Of a DNA stretch of 64,000 nucleotides, positions 17,664-26,551 are shown in pieces (the stretch's first letter is position 1; each line of letters opens with the position of its first letter). Source of the DNA: an uncultured Eubacteriales bacterium (GTDB taxonomy: Bacteria > Bacillota > Clostridia > Oscillospirales > Acutalibacteraceae). The stretch spans positions 1 to 64,000 of the forward strand of contig CAKSQS010000007.1 in assembly GCA_934486705.1 (NCBI GenBank). Direction: 5' to 3'. Both the position numbers and the translations under genes were made by a program. Below the pieces are notes generated by a model. The model searched no databases, had not been told where the DNA came from, and saw only the letters and a program-made list of their open reading frames with translations.

Positions 17664-18578
17664 TTACCGACCTATACGTCGGATAATATGCGATACCACA
17701 AAATTTGTAAACATCATCATAACAAACAGAAACACCGCAATAGCCGACGCATAGCCCATTTCAAAACGTACCGTTCCCACATCAAGCATATATGTAAGCA
17801 GCGTATCTGCGCTGTATTGCGTTGTGGGAAAGCCCGCAAGCGACTGCACAAGCGCGCCCACGCCAAAGCATGCCGCTATCTGCATTACCGCGCTGAAAAG
17901 CAGCTGCGGCGCCATTGAGGGCAGCGTAATATACCAAAGCTCCTGCCAGCGGTTTTTTATACCGTCTATTCCGCCTGCCTCCGCAAGGCTTTTATCCATA
18001 CTCTGAAAACCGGCTATGAAAGTAAGAAAGCCCACGCCGAAACTTGCCCAAAGCTGAACCGTTATAAGCGCGCCGAGCATTGTTTTTGGGTCGCTCAGCC
18101 ACTGCTGCGGCTCGGAAATTACGCCAAGCTGCATAAGCACGCTGTTGGCTATGCCGTATTGGTCGCCCGAAAGTATCATAGCCCATATGGCGTAAAGATT
18201 TCCGCAAAGCGCCGGCGCGTAAAAGCAAAAGGTCATAATCGTTCTGACGGCTCTGCCCATTTCATTTATCAGCCACGCCGAAACAAATGAAATAAGATAG
18301 CTGATAGGCCCTGTTATAATTGCGAAAACAAGCGTGTTTTTTAAAACCTGCGGGAAAATCTCGTCATCTAAAAACAGCCTTTCGTAATTTAAAAAACCCG
18401 TAAATTTCGGCGGTTCAAGCATATTGAAATAGGTGAACGAAAGGCAAATTGCCGCAATAACCGGAATTACCGTAAGTAAAATGAATACGATCATATACGG
18501 AGCCATCATAGCATAGCTCACCGCGCTCTTTTTAAGACGGGACGCAAGCCCGTATTCTTTCCGTTTCACAAATTTCAC
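17664..18578 (-). CDS. Sugar ABC transporter permease (LplB/MalF type)
   Basis: A 304-residue CUT1 permease. The N-terminus EYGLASRLKKSAVSYAMMAP closely matches the locus B permease (EYGLRYQLKKSTVSYMLIAP). The EAA loop is EAGGIDGIKNRWQELWYI, then TLPSM. The start codon is GTG at 18578 and overlaps the stop of the giant binding protein by four bases (GTGA), so the two are probably translationally coupled, supporting their functional pairing. Confidence 0.92.
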   Translation of the reverse strand: MKFVKRKEYGLASRLKKSAVSYAMMAPYMIVFILLTVIPVIAAICLSFTYFNMLEPPKFTGFLNYERLFLDDEIFPQVLKNTLVFAIITGPISYLISFVSAWLINEMGRAVRTIMTFCFYAPALCGNLYAIWAMILSGDQYGIANSVLMQLGVISEPQQWLSDPKTMLGALITVQLWASFGVGFLTFIAGFQSMDKSLAEAGGIDGIKNRWQELWYITLPSMAPQLLFSAVMQIAACFGVGALVQSLAGFPTTQYSADTLLTYMLDVGTVRFEMGYASAIAVFLFVMMMFTNFVVSHIIRRIGR

Positions 18579-21427
18579 CCGCCAAGCTCCGTTATTTTTC
18601 TTTTTATTTCCCTATCAATTGCGGCGTTTGCATTTTCTAAAGCAACCCTTGTGTTACCGTGCTGATACAGCACCTCTCTGAAAGCGTTATCTATACACCG
18701 CGAGGTATAATATCCGCCGGGTATTTCGGGAATTTCCTTAACGCACGCCCGCTGCCCGTTTAATATTTCAAGCTCCGCGCGAGTCCAGTTAAGGTTGCCG
18801 AACGCTTCAAGATTAGCCGTTGCGTGCCTTGCCGCCGCACCCAAAAGGTTTTCTGCGGCCGTGCCGTAATCGGTCTGAACGTCGGCAGAGGTAAGCCACT
18901 GAATAAAGCGCCAGCAGTTTTCCTTATTGCGCGCGTTTTTAAACATTACAACCGCCGTGCCCGAAGCTCCGCCCGAGCGGTCAATCCCGCCGTTTTTCTC
19001 TATTCCCGGCATAAGCTCCATTTTCCAAAGCCCGCGTATTTCGGGGGCTGCGCTCATAAGCGTGCCGTACATACCGTAGGACGCTACGGCAATGGGCATT
19101 TCGCCCGTTCTGAACCGCGTATTGAAATCATAGCTCAATTCAAAGCTGTACTGCGTGTAAAACTTCGTCCACAATTCAAAGGCGTTCAGTGCCGCGCTGT
19201 CGGAAAGGGCTGCGCCGGTAAGCGCTTTATTGTAAAAGCTGCCGCCGCACTGCATTAAAAGCGTGGGGAACAAATCCTTTGCGCCAAGCCCTAAATCCAC
19301 CGCGCCCGACGCCGTAACAGCCGTATACGGCAGCCCCACGGTCATATTATTACGCTGCAGCCTTGCGGTTGCGTCAAGCAGCTCGGTCCAGGTTTGCGGT
19401 ACTGATATTTTAAGCTCGTTCAGTATGTCCGTCCGCACAAACATTACAAGATATACCTGCGTAAGCGGCAGCGCATACACTCCGTTTTTTCGGGTGTAGG
19501 GCACAAGCGCATCGTCCGTAAAGCGTTTCGCCGTTTCGTCAAAGCCTTTATATCCTTTAAGGTCTTCAAGCGCATTGCGGCTTGCAAGATTTATCGGCTG
19601 CCCGCGTGATACGCCTACCGCCACATCGGGGTTATTCCCCGTGAGCGCCGATTCCGTAAGCCCGCCCTGCACTAAATTAACGTTTACGGGTATTTTGGTT
19701 TCTTCGGTAAAATCCGATATAAGATTTTTAAGTATCTGCGCCTGGTCGCGTCCGTCGTTCAGCCATACGTTAACCGCTTCTGCCTCGTCATACTCGCTCA
19801 TTGAGTCGTAATCATCGGAAAATGCGGAAATAAACCTTTTAAAAGAAAATACCGCGTTGCTTATGAAATTCCCCTTAGCCGACGGCAGTCGATAGCCCTC
19901 TCCGTGAAATATAAGGTAATCAAGCTCCATAGGCTGATTTTTTGCGGAGACCGCAAAATCAGAAAGCAGCGATATATTACTTCTGAATGAGGAAAGCCGC
20001 GCCGGAATTTCCGACGGCTTTTTTGCAAACTCGCCCAGCTGCTCCGCCGCGCGCTTAAGCCCCGAAGAGCCGCCTGTTTTACCGCCGTTTGCCTTTTCGT
20101 ACATTTCCGCCGAGCTTGCCAAAGCCGTGGAAAGAGCGGAAAACCTCTCCCCTATATCGGGTATTTCACGTTCAAGATAATAGTCTCTGTACAAATCGGG
20201 GCTTGTGCTTGTAATCATTATTATTCTTCTGTAAAGGCTGTTCATTTCGCGGCTTACCGCGTCCACACGGCTGAGCGCTTCGGCAAAGCCTTCCGCCGTA
20301 ACTTCAAGGCTTACGGTATTTTTGCCTTTTTTAAGCGGTATTAAGCAGGCGCTGCCGTTTTTATCGGCAACCGTTTTATTCTTCCACCCCGAAGAATAGG
20401 AAAAACTCACCGACGAAAGCTCTTTATATGGAATTTCGCCGTTAATATAAATATTTCGCAGCACAGACATACCTATCTCGGTATTTTGCCTGTATTTAAG
20501 GGTAAGGAAATAAAGTCCCTCCTGCGGGGCGTTTACCGTGTAGGTTATATACATCCCCGGCTTTGACCAGCTCGCGCCGCCGATTATATTTCGTTTCAAG
20601 GCATAAGGGCTGTTCGGGCTGGTTGCGGAATTTGAACGGTCGTAAACCGGGTAGAGCGTTCTGTCCGATTTATAAGCCGCGTTCTCCGCCTCTATGTAAA
20701 TAAACGTACCGTCCTTTATTATTTCCTTTCCCTGTTCCTCGTAATTTTTTATCGCATCATTTTTATTTTTAAGATCTTGCGGCGGCAAAAGGCGCAGATC
20801 GCCGAAAATTATACCGTCCGAAAGCGCGTTAAAGCGCAATAAATTTTTGCCGCTTTCAAGCTTTATAATAAACGGTGAAGTGCTGTATCCCGAATAATCG
20901 GTTATTCCGCACTCCTGCCATACCGCAACCTGCTTTTGCTTTTGTATCAGGTCGTTTCCGAGTCCGTCGGTTTTCATATCGCCGTCGTTTTCCCATACTC
21001 TCCTGAGTGTGCAGGAGTTTGCCTCCTCAAAGGGCTTTTCGCCGTTGAGCTCAAACGAAAACGCAAGCTCGTTCACCTTAGAGGTATCGGTAAGGTAGGA
21101 ATATTTAAGCAATATATAATAAAGCGCGGTTTTCGGAACATCAAGCGTGTATTCCGCATATCCGCCCTCGGAAACCGCAAGACCCGTTTTTTCGCCGAGT
21201 GTTACGGTCTCGGCGTTTACCGCCGCGGAAAGAACGCCGCGGCAATCGCCGTCGGCATAATCCGTATTTTCGTTTTTCAGCATATATCGGTAATACGAGC
21301 CTTCCGCAAAAAGTGTTTCCCCCTCTTTGCCCTCTGCCGCCGCACCGTGTGAATAAAGCGCCGTACCTACGGTAATAACCGCCAGCAAAACCGAAAGCGC
21401 TTTTAAAAATGCTTTTTTCTTTTTCAT
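18575..21427 (-). CDS. Giant CBM-bearing ABC substrate-binding protein, locus A
   Basis: About 950 residues, twice the usual SBP length. Order: signal peptide ending SHGAAA-EG with no lipobox cysteine; a beta-domain (about 40-225); a galactose-binding/CBM6-35-like domain (about 240-380) with IYIEAENA and YFLTLKYRQNTEIG; a helical spacer (about 385-530); and a type-1 SBP domain (about 555-940) with SALTGNNPDVAVGVSRGQPI, VYLVMFVRTDILNEL and FNTRFRTGEMPIAVASYGMY. The paralogue at 40905-43721 has the same architecture. With no lipid anchor it may be held by an uncleaved signal, by partners or by glycan binding. A GTG at 21442 is possible, but the ATG at 21427 gives a normal signal peptide. Coupled by GTGA to the permease at 17664. 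Confidence 0.88.
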   Translation of the reverse strand: MKKKKAFLKALSVLLAVITVGTALYSHGAAAEGKEGETLFAEGSYYRYMLKNENTDYADGDCRGVLSAAVNAETVTLGEKTGLAVSEGGYAEYTLDVPKTALYYILLKYSYLTDTSKVNELAFSFELNGEKPFEEANSCTLRRVWENDGDMKTDGLGNDLIQKQKQVAVWQECGITDYSGYSTSPFIIKLESGKNLLRFNALSDGIIFGDLRLLPPQDLKNKNDAIKNYEEQGKEIIKDGTFIYIEAENAAYKSDRTLYPVYDRSNSATSPNSPYALKRNIIGGASWSKPGMYITYTVNAPQEGLYFLTLKYRQNTEIGMSVLRNIYINGEIPYKELSSVSFSYSSGWKNKTVADKNGSACLIPLKKGKNTVSLEVTAEGFAEALSRVDAVSREMNSLYRRIIMITSTSPDLYRDYYLEREIPDIGERFSALSTALASSAEMYEKANGGKTGGSSGLKRAAEQLGEFAKKPSEIPARLSSFRSNISLLSDFAVSAKNQPMELDYLIFHGEGYRLPSAKGNFISNAVFSFKRFISAFSDDYDSMSEYDEAEAVNVWLNDGRDQAQILKNLISDFTEETKIPVNVNLVQGGLTESALTGNNPDVAVGVSRGQPINLASRNALEDLKGYKGFDETAKRFTDDALVPYTRKNGVYALPLTQVYLVMFVRTDILNELKISVPQTWTELLDATARLQRNNMTVGLPYTAVTASGAVDLGLGAKDLFPTLLMQCGGSFYNKALTGAALSDSAALNAFELWTKFYTQYSFELSYDFNTRFRTGEMPIAVASYGMYGTLMSAAPEIRGLWKMELMPGIEKNGGIDRSGGASGTAVVMFKNARNKENCWRFIQWLTSADVQTDYGTAAENLLGAAARHATANLEAFGNLNWTRAELEILNGQRACVKEIPEIPGGYYTSRCIDNAFREVLYQHGNTRVALENANAAIDREIKRKITELGG

Positions 21428-21431
21428 AGCG

Positions 21432-22340
21432 CTACTTCCCACCCGACTGAGGTTCTTGTGCCTGTTCGTTAATAAATGTAACGGGAGAACAGCCCATTGT
21501 ACGCCTGAACGCCTTATTGAAGGTCTGAAGATCGGAATAACCGAGCTTCAACGCCGCCTTTGTCTCGCTTATTTTACCGTACTGCATCATTTCTATTGCC
21601 TTTTGCATTTTAAGATTATTTATATATTTCTGCACGGTAAGCCCGGTCGCCTTTTTGAACGTATTGGATATGTATGATGGCGTGTAGCCCAACTCCTCGC
21701 ACATCTGCCCGATTTTTATTTTTTCGTAAATATGCTCCGCAATGTAGTTCGCCGATGTTGAAAAGGCGCGCGAGGATGAATCGGGGTTTATAACATCGAA
21801 ATAAGTAGCCGTTTTGGTTTGCGTAAAGGCGCGATAAACCGTTATAAGCATCTGCTTGATATATGCCGCCACCATAGAATTATAAAATTCGCCCCTGTTA
21901 TATATCTCATCAAGATTTTTGGTAAGCGGCGCTAAAAGCTCACGGCAGTTTCCTGCGGAAAAAACCTTTGTGCTTTCATAAAATCTTTTTAGCGCCACTA
22001 TATCCGCGTCATGCGTGGTGCTGTCAAAATCAAAGCCGATATAGCCGTACCGCAGGTCGGAACCGGTGGTCTGAATTGCGTGCATAGAGCCTGCGGGTGA
22101 AAAATGAACGTAGCCCTCCATTAAAAGCTCGGTTTCGTTATTTGTTGTAAAAAGCCCCTCGCCGCTTATAACATAGCTTATTTCGTGACACCACTGCTTA
22201 TGCAGCGGGACCTGATAACCCGAAAGACAGCTCAGATCCCCGAGCTGGTAAAGCGTTATGCCGGAAAAATTAACCGCCGTTCCCTCAGTATTATCTTTAA
22301 AAAGCTTATCAAAATGAAACTGCCTTCCCTGCACCTGCAT
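21432..22340 (-). CDS. AraC-family transcriptional regulator with cupin sensor
   Basis: 302 residues. The N-terminal half has the cupin-like AraC sensor pattern (HKQWCHEISYVISGEG, then YVHFSPAGSMHAIQ). The C-terminal half has two helix-turn-helix motifs (IKIGQMCEELGYTPSYISNT and KAALKLGYSDLQTFNKAFRR, then TMGCSPVTF). It lies 20 bases downstream of the anchored protein at 22361 and only a few bases before the giant SBP, so it is probably part of the locus A operon and autoregulates it in response to a sugar. The ligand and operator are not evident. Confidence 0.9.
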   Translation of the reverse strand: MQVQGRQFHFDKLFKDNTEGTAVNFSGITLYQLGDLSCLSGYQVPLHKQWCHEISYVISGEGLFTTNNETELLMEGYVHFSPAGSMHAIQTTGSDLRYGYIGFDFDSTTHDADIVALKRFYESTKVFSAGNCRELLAPLTKNLDEIYNRGEFYNSMVAAYIKQMLITVYRAFTQTKTATYFDVINPDSSSRAFSTSANYIAEHIYEKIKIGQMCEELGYTPSYISNTFKKATGLTVQKYINNLKMQKAIEMMQYGKISETKAALKLGYSDLQTFNKAFRRTMGCSPVTFINEQAQEPQSGGK

Positions 22341-22360
22341 TCAGCGCTCCGCTCCTTAAT

Positions 22361-23131
22361 TTATTTTTTCTTTTTGCTTTTCACAATAAGCACGGCACAC
22401 ACGGCTGCTGCCGCCGCCACTGCCGCAGACCCCGCAACAATAAGCACGGTAGCGGTATTTTTACCGCTTTCCGATTGCGGTTTATCGGTATCGGACTGCG
22501 TACTGCTGCTTGATGAAGTGCCGTCGGTATCCGTGCTTTCTTTCTTTTCGGGTTCGGGTGATTCCTCTGTGCCGTATTTGACCGTTACGGTATTAAGCAC
22601 GGTGTTCCAAACGCAGCTGTCCTTTACGGTGAAAGGATTTATCTGTATTTTTATGAACTTACAGCCCGGCTCTATTTTATCGCGGTTGGTAACCGAAGAC
22701 ATCATCCAATACGCCATTTCCTCATTTATGTAAAGGTTTTCGTCAAATGTCTGCGGTGTGGTTTTAATCTTAACCTGTTTCCAATCTCTGTTGTTTTCGG
22801 AAACAAAAACGCTTATATCGGTATCGGCGTCGCCCAGACCGTTTACGTGCATGCAGTCTATCTTAAACGAAATTATATCGTCATCCATTTTGTAAACAAC
22901 ATATTCCGTTCCGCCGACATCCCCGTTTTCGGAATACTTTTCGTAAAAGGTCTCGCCTGTATCCTTGTTCTTTTCGTAACGCATTTTATCCGATTTTTCA
23001 AAGCAAAGCGGGTAATTATCCTCTAATGTGTCCTTAAATTCGCCGACTTCGGCGTTTGCGGTAATACACGGTACGGCAAATACCGAAATTACACACAAAA
23101 TAACCATAAACAATTTTAACAGAGCTTTCAT
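22361..23131 (-). CDS. Membrane-anchored beta-rich surface protein
   Basis: About 256 residues. Signal peptide (1-28, ending ITANAEV), a beta-rich domain (about 30-190) with paired hydrophobic strands and a final segment CVWNTVLNTVTVKYG, a Ser/Asp/Thr-rich stalk (about 195-225), and a C-terminal helix followed by KSKKKK, a stop-transfer anchor. The domain layout (a strand ending in W-x-x-x-x-x-T/D-x-V) recalls the repeat module of 459-2564, but similarity is weak. It is the first gene of the locus A operon. The ATG at 23131 has AAAGGA 8 bases upstream; a start at 23179 would lie at the -10 element. Confidence 0.75.
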   Translation of the reverse strand: MKALLKLFMVILCVISVFAVPCITANAEVGEFKDTLEDNYPLCFEKSDKMRYEKNKDTGETFYEKYSENGDVGGTEYVVYKMDDDIISFKIDCMHVNGLGDADTDISVFVSENNRDWKQVKIKTTPQTFDENLYINEEMAYWMMSSVTNRDKIEPGCKFIKIQINPFTVKDSCVWNTVLNTVTVKYGTEESPEPEKKESTDTDGTSSSSSTQSDTDKPQSESGKNTATVLIVAGSAAVAAAAAVCAVLIVKSKKKK

Positions 23132-23170
23132 AAAGAAATTCCTTTCCGAATCAGATTTTTCTATATTTAT

Positions 23171-23198
23171 ATTATACACGTTTTTTAAATTTTTTAAA
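23171..23198 (-). promoter_or_regulatory. Promoter of the locus A operon
   Basis: On the minus strand TTTAAA (23198-23193) and a perfect TATAAT (23176-23171) are separated by 16 bases. Transcription would start near 23164, about 33 bases before the ATG at 23131. The weak -35 fits activator control. Gaps between the following genes never exceed 68 bases down to 459, so one transcript of more than 22 kb is possible. Confidence 0.55.
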
Positions 23199-23332
23199 TG
23201 GTTTTATTTTTAGTATATTTGTGTCACAATTTATTTATATTAGTCTAAAAACACCATTTTTTTATCATATTGCAGGTTTTTAATATATTCATTGACCTAA
23301 TAACGTTGTCTGATTTTGCTTTTTTAAGCAAA

Positions 23333-23369
23333 AACAGGCTGCCGCTGTTGTAGATGGCGGCAGCCTGTT
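23333..23369 (-). terminator. Rho-independent terminator of the metallophosphoesterase gene
   Basis: A perfect 13-base-pair stem (AACAGGCTGCCGC with GCGGCAGCCTGTT) and an 11-base loop, followed on the minus strand by TTTTT and then a second AT-rich hairpin (TTTTGC-TTAAAAAA-GCAAAA). It lies 11 bases after the stop at 23380 and separates this gene from the locus A promoter. Confidence 0.9.
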
Positions 23370-23379
23370 CGGATATTTA

Positions 23380-25863
23380 TTATGCTGTTTTTAAGAGCTT
23401 TTTACGCATATTGATAAGATCGCTTCCGTCAAGCTTACCGTCATGATTAAAGTCGCATGCCGGTATTTTCTTATCAGCCGCTTCCGCAACGGTCTTTTTC
23501 AAATATACAAAATCCAATATATTTAATACGCCGTCACCGTTAGCGTCACCGGTAGTGTATACATCGTTGAAGATATAGACCTTATCGATTATAGCCGTAT
23601 AATTGATGTAATTTTTACCGTTGGGGTCAAGGGTTATTATAACCGCATCGGCATTGAGGGGCAGGTTATTACAAAGCAGCTTATAACGGTAAACACTATA
23701 CGCCCCGTTATCGTTTACAATGTTGCATTTAGTAAAATCAAATGCAAGCGGTGTAAGCGTATCTCCGGAAACGGCGGTTAAGGATACACTGTCCTTTATA
23801 TCCTTGAAAAATGCGTCCATAATAAGCATTTCCATATAAACCGAGGTGATTTCCTTCCCGCTTTGCGCCGCGTAACGTATAACACCTGCGGCGTCATTCA
23901 CATCCTTGGTAATTCCCGAATACGTGTTTGTACCGAAGGGTTCGCTGCGGGTCTTTACATTGCTGCTTTCAGACGTTTTTTTAAGTGTGTCAAGTTCATC
24001 AATCATAACCTTAGCGGAAACAAGCTCGGCGCTTATCTCGTCAAGCCTGAGAGTATAGTATACCCCGCCTGCGGCAAAATTATCTGCGGCATGGGGCGCC
24101 AATGTAATGCGGATTGCCGTAGTTTTATCGGGGAATGCGGAAACATTTGAAACCAAAGCTCTTGAATAATCTTCTTTGCCGATTACAGTTTCCCTGCTGT
24201 TTATTGTAAGCGGCACATCGGTAAATACATCCGAACCCTCCGTAAGCGCTTCAAGCTTTATAATATAATCGCAGGAATAGTTATTAACATGGGCATCATT
24301 TAAATAAAGCGCCGCATTAAACCTCGTTACATATTTATCCGTAAAATCATACCGTAAAGAGCCGGATAACATCCCATCGATTCTTTGCGCCACAAAAATC
24401 TTTTTACCCACGTAAGTATCATAATCCTCCTTGACATTTTCAGAAGAAAATGTAACACCCTCGGTTTCGTTAAACAGGGTCGGATGCTCGCCGTTTGAAG
24501 TAGTGTAGCTGTATGTCTCGGTGTAGCCCGAGAAAACCTCATCAAACGCCTCGGTCGTAAAGCTTGCCGTTAAGGGTTCGCTATCCAGTCCGAACGACTC
24601 CGCCGCCTTAACCGAAACCGTATATTCGGTATTGACCGAAAGTCCCGAAACCGTAAAGCTTTGCTGCGGCTTCATATTGTTTATGTCAATATAATAATCG
24701 GTTATAAACGTCTCGCTGAAATCGCAGTTGCCTGTTTTATTGTTTGTTAAGGTTACATTATAGCTGTGAACATAGTCGCTGTGAGCAGCCGACGGAAAAG
24801 CTATTCCGGCAGAATCGGCGCTGATGCCGCTGACGGTTATTTCCGCATTTTCGGGAAATACCGGGGCGGTTCTTTCGTTTATTCGCGCATCGGTATATAC
24901 AAAGCTTTTTGTACTAAGCGGAAGGCTTAATACCCAAGGCGCTTTTGCATCCTTTACCGTTTTCGGGGATACGCCGTTATTTATACGTTTACGGTTTACG
25001 GTTATTTTCCCCGCGCTTTCGTCTACATCCACAAGAAGGCTGCCCTGTGCCTGATAAGCGTCGCTCGGGTTTACATCCGGCTCTAATGAAACGTACTGCA
25101 TTGAGGTGCAGTCTATACAGGTAAATTCTCCCTGCCAAATGCAGCGTTCGTTTTCGCAGGGTCTGTGTGAATGACCGCTGAAATATACCACCTGCGGATA
25201 ATTCTTAAGCAGCTCCTTTAAAAGCTTTGTATTACCCGCGCCGTGGCCGCTGCCGTAGGTCGTTTCAAATATCGGCTGATGACAGCCCACAAATATAGGT
25301 GCGTTCGAATTTTCCTCAACTGCCGCGTCAAGCTGAGTTTTAAGCCAGGAAACGGTGGTCTCCGTGTATTTTCCGTCAATTGCAGCGCTTTCGCTGTTAA
25401 TGCCTATAAAATGATAACCGTTCACTTTAACGTTGAAATTAAGCGTATCGTATCCGTAAGCGTTCATATACCTCTGTTGCGCGTCCGCCACAGTTTCCCG
25501 CTCATAATAGGCATTTTCAAATTCGTGGTTGCCCATAAGCACAAGCCGCCGCGGCGCTGTTTCGCTGTCGGTAAAGACATCATTCCACGCGGTTGTGAAT
25601 TTGGCAAACTGGCTTTCCTTAGCGCTGTTCGCCACATCACCCAAAACAAGTATCGCGTCAACATTCTGTTCCTTGTAGTAATTCAGCATGGTAGAAATAT
25701 TACTATCTATTCCGGTAGTACCGTCATGAAAATGCAGGTCGCTCATGACCCCGAATTTTACGCCGCCGCTGCCCTCTGCGGAAACAGGCGCAAAAACAAG
25801 CGATGTGAAAATAACAGATAGTGCAAAGAAACAACTCAGAAACCCGGTAAAAGCTTTTTTCAT
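23380..25863 (-). CDS. Secreted calcineurin-like metallophosphoesterase with dockerin
   Basis: An 827-residue exoenzyme. Signal peptide (1-29); a metallophosphoesterase domain (about 35-285) with all metal motifs: D42-x-H44 (SDLHFHDG), GD-x-x (D76), GNHE (N112-H113), H195 in CHQPIFE and GHSH (230-233); a fibronectin-III-like domain (about 345-435); beta-rich domains (about 450-765); and a C-terminal type I dockerin (about 770-827, loops DANGDGVLNILD and DFNHDGKLDGSD). It should hydrolyse phosphate esters or diesters outside the cell. A phosphoesterase carried by a dockerin is rare and suggests a phosphorylated glycan or teichoic-acid-like target (inference). It is transcribed alone, with its own terminator. 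Confidence 0.88.
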   Translation of the reverse strand: MKKAFTGFLSCFFALSVIFTSLVFAPVSAEGSGGVKFGVMSDLHFHDGTTGIDSNISTMLNYYKEQNVDAILVLGDVANSAKESQFAKFTTAWNDVFTDSETAPRRLVLMGNHEFENAYYERETVADAQQRYMNAYGYDTLNFNVKVNGYHFIGINSESAAIDGKYTETTVSWLKTQLDAAVEENSNAPIFVGCHQPIFETTYGSGHGAGNTKLLKELLKNYPQVVYFSGHSHRPCENERCIWQGEFTCIDCTSMQYVSLEPDVNPSDAYQAQGSLLVDVDESAGKITVNRKRINNGVSPKTVKDAKAPWVLSLPLSTKSFVYTDARINERTAPVFPENAEITVSGISADSAGIAFPSAAHSDYVHSYNVTLTNNKTGNCDFSETFITDYYIDINNMKPQQSFTVSGLSVNTEYTVSVKAAESFGLDSEPLTASFTTEAFDEVFSGYTETYSYTTSNGEHPTLFNETEGVTFSSENVKEDYDTYVGKKIFVAQRIDGMLSGSLRYDFTDKYVTRFNAALYLNDAHVNNYSCDYIIKLEALTEGSDVFTDVPLTINSRETVIGKEDYSRALVSNVSAFPDKTTAIRITLAPHAADNFAAGGVYYTLRLDEISAELVSAKVMIDELDTLKKTSESSNVKTRSEPFGTNTYSGITKDVNDAAGVIRYAAQSGKEITSVYMEMLIMDAFFKDIKDSVSLTAVSGDTLTPLAFDFTKCNIVNDNGAYSVYRYKLLCNNLPLNADAVIITLDPNGKNYINYTAIIDKVYIFNDVYTTGDANGDGVLNILDFVYLKKTVAEAADKKIPACDFNHDGKLDGSDLINMRKKLLKTA

Positions 25864-25935
25864 AAACCATAACCCTTTCGTATTTTATTTCGCACAGCCA
25901 GATATACAGCATTGCATAATCTGTATCATCTTTCG

Positions 25936-25941
25936 ATTATA
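25936..25941 (-). promoter_or_regulatory. Possible -10 element for the metallophosphoesterase gene
   Basis: TATAAT on the minus strand, about 72 bases before the ATG at 25863, without a convincing -35. A segment similar to one at the locus A promoter lies further upstream (GTGTC-xx-AATTTAT on the plus strand, 25991-26003; compare 23221-23233). Confidence 0.3.
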
Positions 25942-26262
25942 TTTTACAATATTTTGTGGATTATAACAATGTCTGAATTTTGCGGGTTATGTGTCTTAAT
26001 TTATCTTTATCGTGTTTTATAAAACAACATCCTGAAAAATTTTATCATTTCCTTTGCGGTAATTATGGCGAACATCGACGCCTGTACGCCGAAAACAAGA
26101 TTGTTTTAGATATACTTTCCGAAAGATACAAACCGCATTTTACATATATTCTCTCATATACAACAAAACAAAGAACAAGCAGCTGCCTATTAGCAAACTG
26201 CTTGCACGCAATTTCTCATTTTAACTCTTTACCCCAACTATTGACAAAGAGCCTTTATTTAT
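25942..26262. other. Intergenic stretch with no recognisable gene
   Basis: About 320 bases between the metallophosphoesterase promoter and the dispersed repeat. A plus-strand frame of 117 codons (25980-26333) crosses it, but it lacks a ribosome site, runs into the repeat and resembles nothing I know. A CAAGCAG/CTGCTTG inverted repeat with a 15-base spacer lies near 26175-26205. The stretch probably contains debris of the insertion that cut the gene at 26478. Confidence 0.4.
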
Positions 26263-26314
26263 GCGGTTATGCTACCAACATCACAAACCGTTCCGTTTTG
26301 TTACTGCCGTATGT
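26263..26314. repeat. Dispersed 52-bp repeat, copy A
   Basis: By eye, 46 of 52 positions match 62623-62674 without gaps (both begin GCGGTTATGCTACC and end TTACTGCCGTATGT). Both copies are preceded closely by CTTTATTTATG. Here the repeat forms the broken 3' end of the truncated gene at 26281-26478. Confidence 0.7.
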
Positions 26315-26478
26315 ACGCCGTTTTCTGAAATAATTGTAGAATCGTCATACACCCTTATCTCGCCCCAACCTGCTATACCGCTGCACCAGTTCATTTTGTA
26401 GGGGTCGTTTTTAAGAATTATTGAAGATATGGTTCCGTCGTCAGCTGACACAGCAATGTTAAACAAAGAATTGTGCAT
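26281..26478 (-). pseudogene. Truncated N-terminus of a glycosidase-like gene
   Basis: A 65-codon frame with its own promoter (26510-26515) and AGGAG ribosome site. The first 50 or so residues (FNIAVSADDGTISSIILKND, then PYKMNWCSGIAGWGEIRVYD) read like the first beta-strands of a large bacterial glycoside hydrolase. The frame then runs into the dispersed repeat and stops. The control region is intact but the enzyme body is gone, so I read it as a gene cut by insertion or deletion. A genuine small protein is less likely because its last residues come from the repeat. Confidence 0.55.
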
Positions 26479-26509
26479 ACAAAACTCCTGTTGTTAAAAG
26501 TATTTTTTC

Positions 26510-26515
26510 ATTATA
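26510..26515 (-). promoter_or_regulatory. Possible -10 element of the truncated gene
   Basis: TATAAT on the minus strand, 31 bases before the ATG at 26478, followed by an AGGAG site. No clear -35 is visible. Confidence 0.35.
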
Positions 26516-26551
26516 TTATCCGGAATTTCAGAGATGGCAAAGAATTTTATT

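Noticed and set aside
25980..26333. Plus-strand frame of 117 codons in the intergenic region
   Set aside because: It has no ribosome site, no recognisable motif, and ends inside the dispersed repeat and the truncated gene; probably chance.
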